Below are positions 1-4,866 of a stretch of DNA of 6,246 nt, piece by piece. Positions within the stretch are counted from its first letter, which is position 1; each line of letters begins with the position of its first letter. The position numbers were made by a program, and so were the translations under genes. Under the pieces are notes generated by a model. It did no database searches and had not been told where the DNA came from. It worked only from the letters and a program-made list of their open reading frames with translations. This DNA is from Thermoproteota archaeon (GTDB lineage Archaea; Thermoproteota; Methanomethylicia; Nezhaarchaeales; WYZ-LMO8), in the NCBI GenBank assembly GCA_011605835.1, contig JAAOZJ010000098.1, positions 1 through 6,246 of the forward strand. The letters are read 5' to 3'.

Positions 1-135
1 CCCCACGGTACGAATAGGTGTGTTAAAGTGCTTTGTGTACTCCTTTAGGGAGCGATGCGCTCGAAGACCACCACCGCTGAGGGGTGTTGGTGAGGCGACT
101 ACAAGTATGCTTGGCTTCTCCCTATTGCTCGCCAT
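1..135 (-). CDS. Probable GT4-type glycosyltransferase, N-terminal fragment (runs off left edge)
   Basis: An open frame of 45 codons starts at an ATG (133-135) and leaves the window without a stop. The visible protein begins with a basic, polar stretch, then a beta-strand-like ILVVASPTP (residues 10-18), then a glycine-rich turn SGGGLRAHRSLKEY (19-32). A hydrophobic strand followed by a GGG-R loop and a helix is how many GT-B fold (GT4 family) glycosyltransferases begin, which would act on sugar-nucleotide donors at the cytoplasmic side of the membrane. This assignment rests on about 25 residues and is tentative. The gene itself is better supported: an AGGTGG ribosome site lies seven bases before the ATG, and a TATA-like box lies farther upstream. 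It points away from the permease remnant, so the 115 bases between them form a divergent promoter region. The catalytic C-terminal half is outside the window. Confidence 0.55.
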   Translation of the reverse strand, partial: MASNREKPSILVVASPTPLSGGGLRAHRSLKEYTKHFNTPIRTVG

Positions 136-142
136 TTGAATA

Positions 143-148
143 CCACCT
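143..148 (-). promoter_or_regulatory. Shine-Dalgarno site of the left-edge gene
   Basis: On the minus strand this reads AGGTGG, seven bases before the ATG at 135. It matches the archaeal 16S rRNA 3' end and is the main argument that the partial left-edge frame is a translated gene starting there. Confidence 0.6.
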
Positions 149-187
149 GAATATCTATGTGTTTGCTTTGGCGTTGAAATGCGCTTA

Positions 188-196
188 GCTTTTATT
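188..196 (-). promoter_or_regulatory. TATA-like box for the left-edge gene
   Basis: The minus strand reads AATAAAAGC. Transcription starting about 25 bases downstream (near 166) would give a roughly 30-base leader containing the AGGTGG site. The box is a loose match and no transcript evidence is available. Confidence 0.3.
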
Positions 197-218
197 CTCC
201 TGCCCTCATGCTTTTAGG

Positions 219-227
219 TCTTTAAAG
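219..227 (+). promoter_or_regulatory. TATA-like box before the permease remnant
   Basis: TCTTTAAAG lies about 24-30 bases before the GTG at 250, the distance expected for a leaderless archaeal transcript; no Shine-Dalgarno site is visible before that GTG. If real, it is the remaining promoter of a gene that no longer encodes a full protein. Confidence 0.3.
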
Positions 228-249
228 CTGGCGCTGTTGGTGTTGTGCC

Positions 250-782
250 GTGTTTAGCTCTGCGAGGTTTTGGCTTGGCTTTACCGTTCTTGTTTATGTT
301 GTGGCTCTTGTTAGGAGTAGGAGGCCCAGGGTCCCTGTTTGGGGTGTTATGGCTTTCGCTAGCTTCATGGTTGTTGTTTTGGTTTGGTTGGTGTTGATGA
401 AGTTGTTTCTGCTGTTGATCTCGATGTTATTCTGTTTTTAATTGGCATGTTTAGTCTTGTTAGTTTGGCTAGCTCGTCTGGTCTTCTTGAGGTGGTTGCT
501 AGGTGGTTTATATCTGTGTTCCGTAGGAGGATTGATCTTCTCTATGGCTCTTCTCTTTGGAGTTTTAGCTGCTTTTGTTGTTAATGATACTGTTGCTCTC
601 ATGGGCCCTCCAATTGCCTATACGCTTTCTAGGCTTGCTGGTGTTAATCCTAAGCTAATGTTTCTTCTCCTAGCCTTTCCCTAACAATAGGCTCTGCTAT
701 GACTCCTATTGGAAATCCTCAGAATGTCTTAATTGCTGTTGAGTCTTGTGTTGAAGCCCCATTCATAGCGTTTTTAGCTACG
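250..782 (+). pseudogene. Decayed, truncated SLC13/ArsB-superfamily anion permease
   Basis: Translation in pieces recovers the N-terminal half of an ion-transporter-superfamily permease, but only by changing frame three times. Piece one (250 to about 375) reads GTG-FSSARFWLGF and continues as a hydrophobic segment. Piece two (about 384-545) contains VDLDVILFLIGMFSLV, the family's typical 'ID-DVILFL-GMF' helix. Piece three (about 545-679) holds AAFVVNDTVALMGPP, the re-entrant 'NDTVAL' motif. Piece four (675 to about 775) contains TIGSAMTPIGNPQNVLIA, the 'PIGNPQN' signature. Intact relatives have around 400 or more residues with 10-12 membrane helices; here homology stops soon after APFIAFL and the C-terminal half is absent. 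Stop codons follow pieces one to three (439-441, 582-584, 682-684). Codons end mostly in T (GTT, CTT, GCT), unlike all other genes in the window, suggesting origin in a different genome. Sequencing error could explain single frameshifts but not the missing C-terminal half. Confidence 0.8.
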
Positions 783-785
783 GGG

Positions 786-1019
786 TCAATGGTCGTAAGC
801 ATAGCCCCTATGCTTCGGCGGATACCTCGACTGTGCACGAGCGATTTTCTGAGCGATCTGAGCGTCGCCTCTCTCTGCTTGATCATAGAGCTCTCTTTTG
901 AGGAGCTCTCGGAGGGCGACCCTTATGACCTCGCTCCTTGAAGGGTAGGCCCCCAACCTTACGAGCTCGTCAAGCTCCCTCAAGTAGGCTTCCGGGATTT
1001 TGACGGTTATTATCCTCAT
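786..1019 (-). CDS. Ribbon-helix-helix (CopG/ParD-like) DNA-binding regulator
   Basis: A 77-residue protein with a classical RHH domain. The strand MRIITVKIPE (residues 1-10) inserts into the DNA major groove in this family; helix A is AYLRELDELVRLG, then the turn YPSRSEVIRVALRELLKRE, whose S-R-S-E and A-L-R-x-L-L pattern is typical of archaeal CopG-type repressors. The basic tail (SRYPPKHRGYAYDH) has no recognised role. Such proteins dimerise through the strand and act as transcription repressors or antitoxins. I place the start at the ATG 1017-1019 because a GGTGAGG ribosome site precedes it by six bases and family members begin M-R-I-I-T-V-K; GTG codons 12-15 bases upstream are possible alternatives created by a 12-bp duplication. 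No PIN-domain or RelE-like toxin gene lies beside it: downstream is the permease remnant, so it looks like an orphan regulator. Its stop codon abuts the broken end of that remnant. Confidence 0.8.
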   Translation of the reverse strand: MRIITVKIPEAYLRELDELVRLGAYPSRSEVIRVALRELLKRELYDQAERGDAQIAQKIARAQSRYPPKHRGYAYDH

Positions 1020-1030
1020 TATTATCCTCA
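1007..1030 (-). repeat. Perfect 12-bp tandem duplication over the RHH gene start
   Basis: On the plus strand TTATTATCCTCA occurs twice in immediate succession (1007-1018 and 1019-1030); on the minus strand the unit is TGAGGATAATAA. The unit contains the GAGG ribosome-binding core and the first codons of the regulator, so the duplication supplies a ribosome site exactly six bases before the ATG and would add four in-frame codons if translation began further upstream. Confidence 0.9.
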
Positions 1031-1054
1031 CCACCTTATCGTAGATCGAGCCCT

Positions 1055-1064
1055 CAATAATAAG
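1055..1064 (-). promoter_or_regulatory. TATA-like box of the RHH regulator gene
   Basis: The minus strand reads TTATTATTG here. A start about 25 bases downstream (near 1034) gives a short leader of about 15 bases that still includes the GGTGAGG site. The neighbouring GTTTTAACC (around 1070-1078) is a second, more distant candidate. Confidence 0.35.
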
Positions 1065-1250
1065 GATAGGTTAAAACCTTGGCCTTCACATGGATAGCTT
1101 CTTGAGGGACGAGGTTTAAACGTCCTCGGCAATGATGGGCCGAGGGGCTTCGGAAAGGGCGTTAGCCCGACCCCAACGCATTACCTATCGCTCAAACCCG
1201 TCGTTTAAGAGTCTCCCAGAGGATGGACAAGGTCGTCAGATGTCGTTTCC
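1065..1250. other. Non-coding, hairpin-rich intergenic stretch
   Basis: No credible gene is found on either strand; open frames are very short and start and end without ribosome sites. The stretch holds several inverted repeats. GGACG and CGTCC surround a TTTAAA-containing loop (about 1108-1125). CCTCGGC (1124-1130) pairs with GCCGAGG (1139-1145) around loop AATGATGG. GGGC (1157-1160) pairs with GCCC (1165-1168) around GTTA. The loop AATGATGG resembles a C box, but no D box follows at a suitable distance. It may be a structured RNA, a regulatory region, or just GC-rich spacer. Confidence 0.35.
1124..1145. repeat. Inverted repeat / stem-loop, 7-bp stem
   Basis: CCTCGGC and GCCGAGG are perfect reverse complements separated by eight bases; a T-G wobble can extend the stem by one pair. 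It overlaps by two bases with a weaker 5-bp stem just upstream, so the two would be mutually exclusive in RNA. It is not followed by a T-run, so it is not an obvious archaeal terminator. Confidence 0.5.
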
Positions 1251-1255
1251 TCGAT

Positions 1256-1268
1256 AAAAGCTTATAAT
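1256..1268 (+). promoter_or_regulatory. BRE/TATA promoter of the tes-trm5 operon
   Basis: AAAAGCTTATAAT combines a purine-rich TFB-recognition half with a TATA-like half, close to the archaeal consensus. The predicted start of transcription near 1290 leaves a leader of about 30 bases containing the GGTGAT ribosome site, so spacing is consistent throughout. Confidence 0.6.
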
Positions 1269-1308
1269 GAGGCCAAGCCGAAGCTAGAGCTTGTGCTAAG
1301 CCGACCTC

Positions 1309-1314
1309 GGTGAT
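1309..1314 (+). promoter_or_regulatory. Shine-Dalgarno site that fixes the tes start
   Basis: GGTGAT ends five bases before the TTG at 1320. An in-frame TAG at 1314-1316 forbids any earlier start, so this site together with the stop identifies the unusual TTG as the initiation codon. Confidence 0.7.
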
Positions 1315-1319
1315 AGCTA

Positions 1320-2792
1320 TTGAGGCCTATAAAGAGGACTAGAAGCCTTTGCCCTGAGTGCCTCCAAGTTGTTGAAGCGCTCGTATACGAGGACAACGGG
1401 TGCGTGTACATATCCAAGACGTGCCCTCAACACGGTGAGTACACGGACGTCTATTGGAGCGACTACGAGCTCTACCGCGAGGCCGAGAAGTGGGGGATCG
1501 TCGGCAGCGGCGTTCTAAACCCCCAGAGGAAGAGGGAGAAGGGCTGCCCCTACGACTGCGGCCTATGTGAGAACCACAAGACCTGCACAGTACTGGGCAT
1601 AATAGACGTCACCAACCGTTGCAACCTCAACTGCCCAATATGCTTCGCCCACGCTGGGGCTGTCGGCTACCTCTACGAGCCGAGCCAGGAGCACGTGAGG
1701 CAGATGCTGAAGAACCTCAGAGGCCTCAAGCCCACGCCGCCGACGGCCCTCCAGTACTCAGGCGGGGAGCCTACTGTAAGGAAGGACCTCCCGGAGCTCG
1801 TAGCCATGGCCAAGGAGGAGGGCTTCAGGCACGTTGAAGTGAACAGCAACGGCATAGTGCTAGCGAAGAACTTGGAATACTACAAGAGCTTGCTCGATGC
1901 GGGCACGTCGACCATTTACCTCCAGTTCGACGGCTTGAGTGACGACGTTTACGTCAAGACTAGAGGAGTTCCGTTGATGGACTTCAAGCTCAAGGTCATA
2001 GAAAACGCGAGAAAGCTGGGGCATGACTCCATAGTCTTAGTGGTGACCTTGGTGAGGGGGGTGAACGACCACCAGCTGGGCGACATAATAAGGTTCGCGG
2101 CCAAGAACTGCGACGTGGTCCGAGGGGTGAACGTCCAGCCAGTCTCGATAACTGGCAGGATCAACAGGGCGGAGCGAGAGAAGATGAGGATAACCATACC
2201 CGACTTCATGAAGCTCTGCGAGAAGCAGACCAACGGCGCGATCAAGGTCTCCGACTTCAGGCCAGTGCCCTGGCCAGTGGCCTTGGCCAAGGCGGTTGGG
2301 GCGCTCAAAGGCAAGAACTACCCGGAGTTCACGGCCCATCCCCACTGCGGAGTCGCGACCTTCTTCTTAGTAGAGGACAATGACATAGTGCCGGTAACGA
2401 GGTACGCCGACGTCGACAAGATGGCCGAGGACTTCTGGGAGGTCTACAAGCTCGCGTCTGAGGGCAAGAGGCTCAGAGCCTACCTCAAGTTGATCAGGAC
2501 GGCGGGCCGCATCAAGGGCAGGCTCAGGAGGTACCTGCTGAGCGTGTTGATGAGAGGGTCGTACGACGCTTTGGGACAGCTCATGAGGAAAATGGTGTTG
2601 TTGGGCTGCATGCACTTCATGGACCCATACAACTTCGACCTCGAGAGGGTTGAGAGGTGCTGCATCCACTACGCCCTGCCAGACGGAACCATAAGACCCT
2701 TCTGTAGCTACAACAGCATCCACAGGCCCGTGGTCGAGAGGGCCCTCAGCACCCCCTATCCAGTCAGGGCCGAGAGCGTCGGTCATGGCTAG
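1320..2792 (+). CDS. tes: Radical SAM tetraether lipid synthase (Tes / GDGT synthase family)
   Basis: This 490-residue protein belongs to the family of MJ0619, shown to join two archaeol-type phytanyl tails to make macrocyclic archaeol and membrane-spanning GDGT lipids; it acts at the membrane using SAM and iron-sulfur clusters. The radical SAM motif is CNLNCPIC (C101, C105, C108), followed by the SGGEPT SAM-binding motif (147-152). Extra cysteines match the several additional metal sites known in Tes: CPEC (11, 14) and CPQH (C35) at the N-terminus; C76, C80, C83 and C89 before the core; and C430, C447, C448 and C462 in the C-terminal block ending PFCSYNSIHRP. Length is as expected (about 500). 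Start is TTG, fixed by an in-frame stop six bases earlier and a GGTGAT site. It is first in an operon: its last eight bases overlap the methyltransferase gene. Older annotation of relatives as methanopterin methylases is an alternative reading, but the cysteine set favours Tes. Confidence 0.85.
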   Translation: MRPIKRTRSLCPECLQVVEALVYEDNGCVYISKTCPQHGEYTDVYWSDYELYREAEKWGIVGSGVLNPQRKREKGCPYDCGLCENHKTCTVLGIIDVTNRCNLNCPICFAHAGAVGYLYEPSQEHVRQMLKNLRGLKPTPPTALQYSGGEPTVRKDLPELVAMAKEEGFRHVEVNSNGIVLAKNLEYYKSLLDAGTSTIYLQFDGLSDDVYVKTRGVPLMDFKLKVIENARKLGHDSIVLVVTLVRGVNDHQLGDIIRFAAKNCDVVRGVNVQPVSITGRINRAEREKMRITIPDFMKLCEKQTNGAIKVSDFRPVPWPVALAKAVGALKGKNYPEFTAHPHCGVATFFLVEDNDIVPVTRYADVDKMAEDFWEVYKLASEGKRLRAYLKLIRTAGRIKGRLRRYLLSVLMRGSYDALGQLMRKMVLLGCMHFMDPYNFDLERVERCCIHYALPDGTIRPFCSYNSIHRPVVERALSTPYPVRAESVGHG

Positions 2793-3651
2793 AGGGCGCC
2801 TGTTAAGGGAGCTGGCGAGGGAGCTCGTGCCGTCCGACTTGCTGAGGTTCGTGCCCAAAGGCTTCGAAACCATAGGGGACATAGCAATCCTGAACCTGCC
2901 CAGAGAGCTCGACGAGTATAAGTTCGAGATAGCGAGGGCCCTCCTCCGTCGTCTAAGCCCTCACATAAGGCTGGTCGTCAGGAGGGCGTCGCCGGCGAGG
3001 GACCCCGAGAGGGTCCACGAGTACGAGGTCTTGGCCGGCTCCGGGGGGCTCGAGACGTTGCACAAGGAGAGCGGTTGCATCTTCAAGGTCGACATATCGA
3101 GGGCCTTCTTCTCCTCCCGGCTTCAGTACGAGAGGGCTAGGATAGCCGGGTTGGTCAGGCCCGGCGAGGTAGTGGTCAACATGTTCGCGGGCGTCGGGCC
3201 CTTCTCTATAGTGATAGCGAAGAGAGTTCCTGACGTCAAGATCTATTCAATAGACGTGAACCCCGAGGCCTACAAGCTCATGGTCGAGAACGTAAAGCTG
3301 AACAGAGTGGAGGACAAGGTGGTACCGCTTTTGGGCGATGCTGCGGAGGTAGTAGACCTCTACAACCTCAAGGGCGTGGCCGACAGGGTCCTGATGCCCT
3401 CCCCCGAGCACGCCATAAACTACTTGGCCAAGGCGGTCGAGTCCCTGAAGGCTCGAGGCTTCATCCACTACTATGACGTAGCCCGCCGCGTTAAGGACCT
3501 CCGAGGGTATGTGCTGGAGAGGGTCTCGCCCATCCTCGACGGCGCGGGGGCTAGGTGGAGAGTGGAGGGCGTCAGAGAGATAAGATCGGTGGCCCCCTCC
3601 AAGAGCTACGTATGCGCCGACTTGTACGTAGAGAGGAAGGTGATGGACTAG
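2785..3651 (+). CDS. trm5: Trm5-family tRNA (guanine37-N1) methyltransferase
   Basis: A 288-residue class I SAM methyltransferase that should methylate N1 of guanine 37 next to the anticodon, preventing frameshifting and starting wyosine synthesis. The D2-like region (about 15-100) includes FETIGDIAIL and EVLAG...TLHKE; the Rossmann domain begins with DISRAFFSSRL. SAM motifs are MFAGVGPFS (133-141) and SIDVNPEA (155-162). Compared with the M. jannaschii Trm5 sequence as I remember it, R145, E185 and D223 correspond to R76, E116 and D157, but N265 of the M-N-L-P motif is replaced: here M-P-S-P (204-207), so proline 205. The N-terminal D1 domain (about 70-80 residues) is missing, as in shorter archaeal variants. 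The ATG overlaps the tes stop (ATGGCTAG), implying translational coupling, as no strong ribosome site precedes it. A Taw2/Tyw2 wybutosine transferase role is possible but E116 and R76 favour Trm5. Confidence 0.82.
   Translation: MARGRLLRELARELVPSDLLRFVPKGFETIGDIAILNLPRELDEYKFEIARALLRRLSPHIRLVVRRASPARDPERVHEYEVLAGSGGLETLHKESGCIFKVDISRAFFSSRLQYERARIAGLVRPGEVVVNMFAGVGPFSIVIAKRVPDVKIYSIDVNPEAYKLMVENVKLNRVEDKVVPLLGDAAEVVDLYNLKGVADRVLMPSPEHAINYLAKAVESLKARGFIHYYDVARRVKDLRGYVLERVSPILDGAGARWRVEGVREIRSVAPSKSYVCADLYVERKVMD
3648..3651. other. Single CTAG serving as stop codon on both strands
   Basis: Plus-strand TAG (3649-3651) ends trm5 and minus-strand TAG (3650-3648) ends the DUF211 gene. The two operons therefore converge with no spacer, and each transcript must extend antisense into the other gene before ending; no T-rich terminator is visible at the junction. 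Confidence 0.9.
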
Positions 3652-3920
3652 ACGACCCTCCTAGTCCTGCGGACGACCACTTGGTCCACGCTCCTTATGG
3701 CCACGCTATTCTGGGCAATTATCTTGGCCACCTCATCGAAGTCTATGTTCTGGCCGACTATGGTTATCTTGACCGTCTCTGTCTTAGCGTCGACCTCGGT
3801 AACGACGACGTCCACCTCCCTTACCCCCTTGGCCGAGCATATGGCCTTCGAGAGCTCGGTTATGGGTATCTCCCTCGGCTTCAGCGCATCTATCAAGAGC
3901 CTCCTTATAACCACGGACAA
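3648..3920 (-). CDS. DUF211 family protein
   Basis: A small (91-residue) protein of the archaeal DUF211 family (COG1888), whose known structures are ferredoxin-like alpha-beta folds; its cellular role is not established. Recognisable family features are IRRLLIDALKP near the N-terminus, then a helix (ITELSKAICSAKGV), EVDVVVTEVDAKTETVKITIVG in the middle, and the closing IDFDEVAKIIAQNSVAIRSVDQVVV. Three starts are possible in the same frame: TTG 3935, TTG 3920 and GTG 3914. I chose TTG 3920 because GGGTG (3929-3933) lies eight bases before it and the product begins close to the family's usual M-x-I-R-R; GTG 3914 fits the family best but lacks a well-placed ribosome site. It follows the VIT-like gene directly and probably shares its mRNA. 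Its TAG stop overlaps the trm5 TAG on the other strand within one CTAG. Confidence 0.82.
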   Translation of the reverse strand: MSVVIRRLLIDALKPREIPITELSKAICSAKGVREVDVVVTEVDAKTETVKITIVGQNIDFDEVAKIIAQNSVAIRSVDQVVVRRTRRVV

Positions 3921-3938
3921 GGCGAGGACACCCAAACA

Positions 3939-4571
3939 CTAGATGTGTGTCCCCAACAGAACTATAACTATTGCTGAGGCTATCCCCACGAGCACCATGA
4001 ACACGACGTACTCGAGGGGCTTTTCGCCAGCTGTCCTGCCCAAGAGGTAGCCTAGGGCGCCCAACATGGTCGTGCTTACGAAGAAAGATGCGAGGGCCGC
4101 TGTTGTGAAGTCCACGGCGAGGACTTGAGAAAGAGTGAAAGGAATTATCGATATCGTACAGGCCATTAATGGGGAGATCCCGTCGACAACCGAGACGACT
4201 AAGACGGCGAGCCTCGAAGACCTCTCATATATGGAGCCCCTCATGTCTTGGAACGTGGCTTCCTCGAGCTCCCGAAGCTTTCTCTCCCTCTCGGCCCTCT
4301 CGGTCAGGTAAGCCCCCAACGCGCCAGAGATGAACATGGCGAGTCCAGCTGAGAAGACTGTCCTGACGATGGCTCTCGAATCGGCTATGCCAGAGATCCA
4401 CATGCCCATTATCACCCCGAGGGCCGCTAGAGCACCGTCGAACATGTTCATGACGAAGTACCTCCTGCATATCTCGAGGACTCCACTTATCATCAGCATC
4501 TTCTCGAAGTCGTCCAGCTTCCGCCGCAACGACCTGAGCTTCTCCTCCGCCTTGGCTAGGCGCAGGGGCAT
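3939..4571 (-). CDS. VIT1/CCC1-like (TIGR00267/DUF125-type) integral membrane protein
   Basis: A 210-residue membrane protein resembling the VIT/CCC1 group of iron and manganese transporters. A charged, helical N-terminus (1-35) leads to five hydrophobic segments: about 44-60 (FDGALAALGVIMGMWISG), 70-89 (FSAGLAMFISGALGAYL), 120-149, 153-177 and 187-207, matching the usual five-helix layout. After helix 2 comes a charged stretch, ERAERERKLRELEEATF (91-107), where family members have their glutamate-rich metal-binding helix. D45 in the first helix corresponds to the conserved Asp of the family, and IIPF (142-145) to the conserved proline turn. These fit metal export from the cytoplasm, but the substrate is inferred only. 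The ATG at 4571 gives a near-usual length; a GAAGGG lies only two bases upstream, so the start is not certain and Met25 (4499) is an alternative. The stop lies 18 bases before the chosen DUF211 start. Confidence 0.75.
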   Translation of the reverse strand: MPLRLAKAEEKLRSLRRKLDDFEKMLMISGVLEICRRYFVMNMFDGALAALGVIMGMWISGIADSRAIVRTVFSAGLAMFISGALGAYLTERAERERKLRELEEATFQDMRGSIYERSSRLAVLVVSVVDGISPLMACTISIIPFTLSQVLAVDFTTAALASFFVSTTMLGALGYLLGRTAGEKPLEYVVFMVLVGIASAIVIVLLGTHI

Positions 4572-4603
4572 GGCCCTTCATTTAAGCCCTTCAATCTGCT
4601 AGT

Positions 4604-4617
4604 CCACGTTCGCGTGG
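4604..4617. repeat. Inverted repeat in the VIT-like gene promoter
   Basis: CCACG and CGTGG form a perfect 5-bp inverted repeat around TTCG. On the minus strand it lies directly downstream of the CTTAAA box and just before the expected transcription start, where an archaeal repressor would block polymerase. As RNA it could instead fold as a small tetraloop hairpin. Confidence 0.4.
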
Positions 4618-4634
4618 CTTTAAGCGCGTTAAAA
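4618..4634 (-). promoter_or_regulatory. TATA-like boxes upstream of the VIT-like gene
   Basis: Reading the minus strand, TTTTAA (about 4629-4634) and CTTAAA (about 4619-4624) are the only A/T-rich boxes at a useful distance. From CTTAAA, transcription would start near 4596, leaving about 25 bases of leader. Both matches are weak, and a third box, GCTTAAATG (about 4580-4588), is too close to the ATG. Confidence 0.3.
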
Positions 4635-4837
4635 GGCGTGAAGGAGTGGCTAAAAACTCTTGCGCCTCGATGGATGCTCCTGCTGAAGCATTGACCTTCT
4701 CCGCTAGTGCCACGTCCGCTATTCAATCTCTGACAGTTGCGACGGGCCTTCAACCGCGGACTACGTAATAGTCAGCGACGCGATCCTGGGTTCGTAAACG
4801 TGATCGAAGGATGGGGCGCAAATAATCAAGCGGAAGG
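4635..4837. other. Divergent intergenic region without recognised genes
   Basis: The 319 bases between the VIT-like gene and citramalate synthase contain promoters at both ends and no gene that I can support between them. Visible structure: an imperfect hairpin at 4634-4667 (AGGCG/CGCCT outer stem, AAG/CTT and AGT/ACT inner pairs, loop GGCTAAAA) and a perfect 5-bp inverted repeat GACTA...TAGTC at 4759-4773. A GGTTCG near 4790 recalls a tRNA T-loop, but no acceptor or anticodon arms accompany it. Confidence 0.4.
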
Positions 4838-4845
4838 CTTATTAA
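4831..4845 (+). promoter_or_regulatory. BRE/TATA promoter of citramalate synthase
   Basis: CTTATTAA (4838-4845) preceded by purine-rich CGGAAGG forms a reasonable archaeal core promoter. The predicted transcription start is near 4867, giving a leader of about 24 bases that includes AGGG (4880-4883). Confidence 0.5.
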
Positions 4846-4852
4846 CATTCTT

Positions 4853-4866
4853 CTAGAGAACTCTAG
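4853..4866. promoter_or_regulatory. 14-bp palindrome, candidate operator of cimA
   Basis: CTAGAG and CTCTAG surround AA as a perfect inverted repeat. It begins seven bases after the TATA box and ends at the predicted transcription start, the classical place for an archaeal repressor that hinders RNA polymerase. An Lrp/AsnC-type or other feedback regulator of branched-chain amino acid synthesis would fit, but no regulator is identified. Confidence 0.5.

Noticed and set aside
250..782. Programmed frameshifting or several small membrane genes instead of a pseudogene
   Set aside because: Three shifts at ordinary sequences, no slippery site with structure seen, and loss of the C-terminal half fit decay better; the pieces join into one known protein order.
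786..1034. Toxin-antitoxin pair built on the RHH protein
   Set aside because: No toxin-like frame lies next to it on the same strand; the downstream DNA is the permease remnant and upstream is non-coding.
1131..1138. Possible C/D box guide RNA (ATGATGG as C box)
   Set aside because: No D box (CTGA) or C'/D' pair at a fitting distance on either strand.
1223..1267. Short ATG frame (M-D-K-V-V-R-C) just before the tes promoter
   Set aside because: Only 14 codons and its stop falls inside the tes TATA box; no promoter or ribosome site of its own.
1949..2345. Antisense open frames of 102-121 codons opposite tes
   Set aside because: They mirror the codon structure of a clearly conserved radical SAM gene, have no ribosome sites and show no recognisable domain.
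2367..2882. 171-codon antisense frame across the tes/trm5 junction
   Set aside because: It crosses two well-supported overlapping genes and its product is a low-complexity shadow without motifs.
3555..3977. 140-codon plus-strand frame spanning the trm5 end and DUF211 gene
   Set aside because: It is antisense to DUF211, whose family match is clear, and overlaps trm5 in another frame; the protein resembles nothing.
4556..4753. 65-codon minus-strand frame upstream of the VIT-like gene
   Set aside because: No family resemblance and no ribosome site, and it overlaps the promoter and start of the VIT-like gene out of frame.
4775..4815. tRNA-like GGTTCG in the spacer
   Set aside because: No acceptor stem, D-arm or anticodon arm can be built around it.
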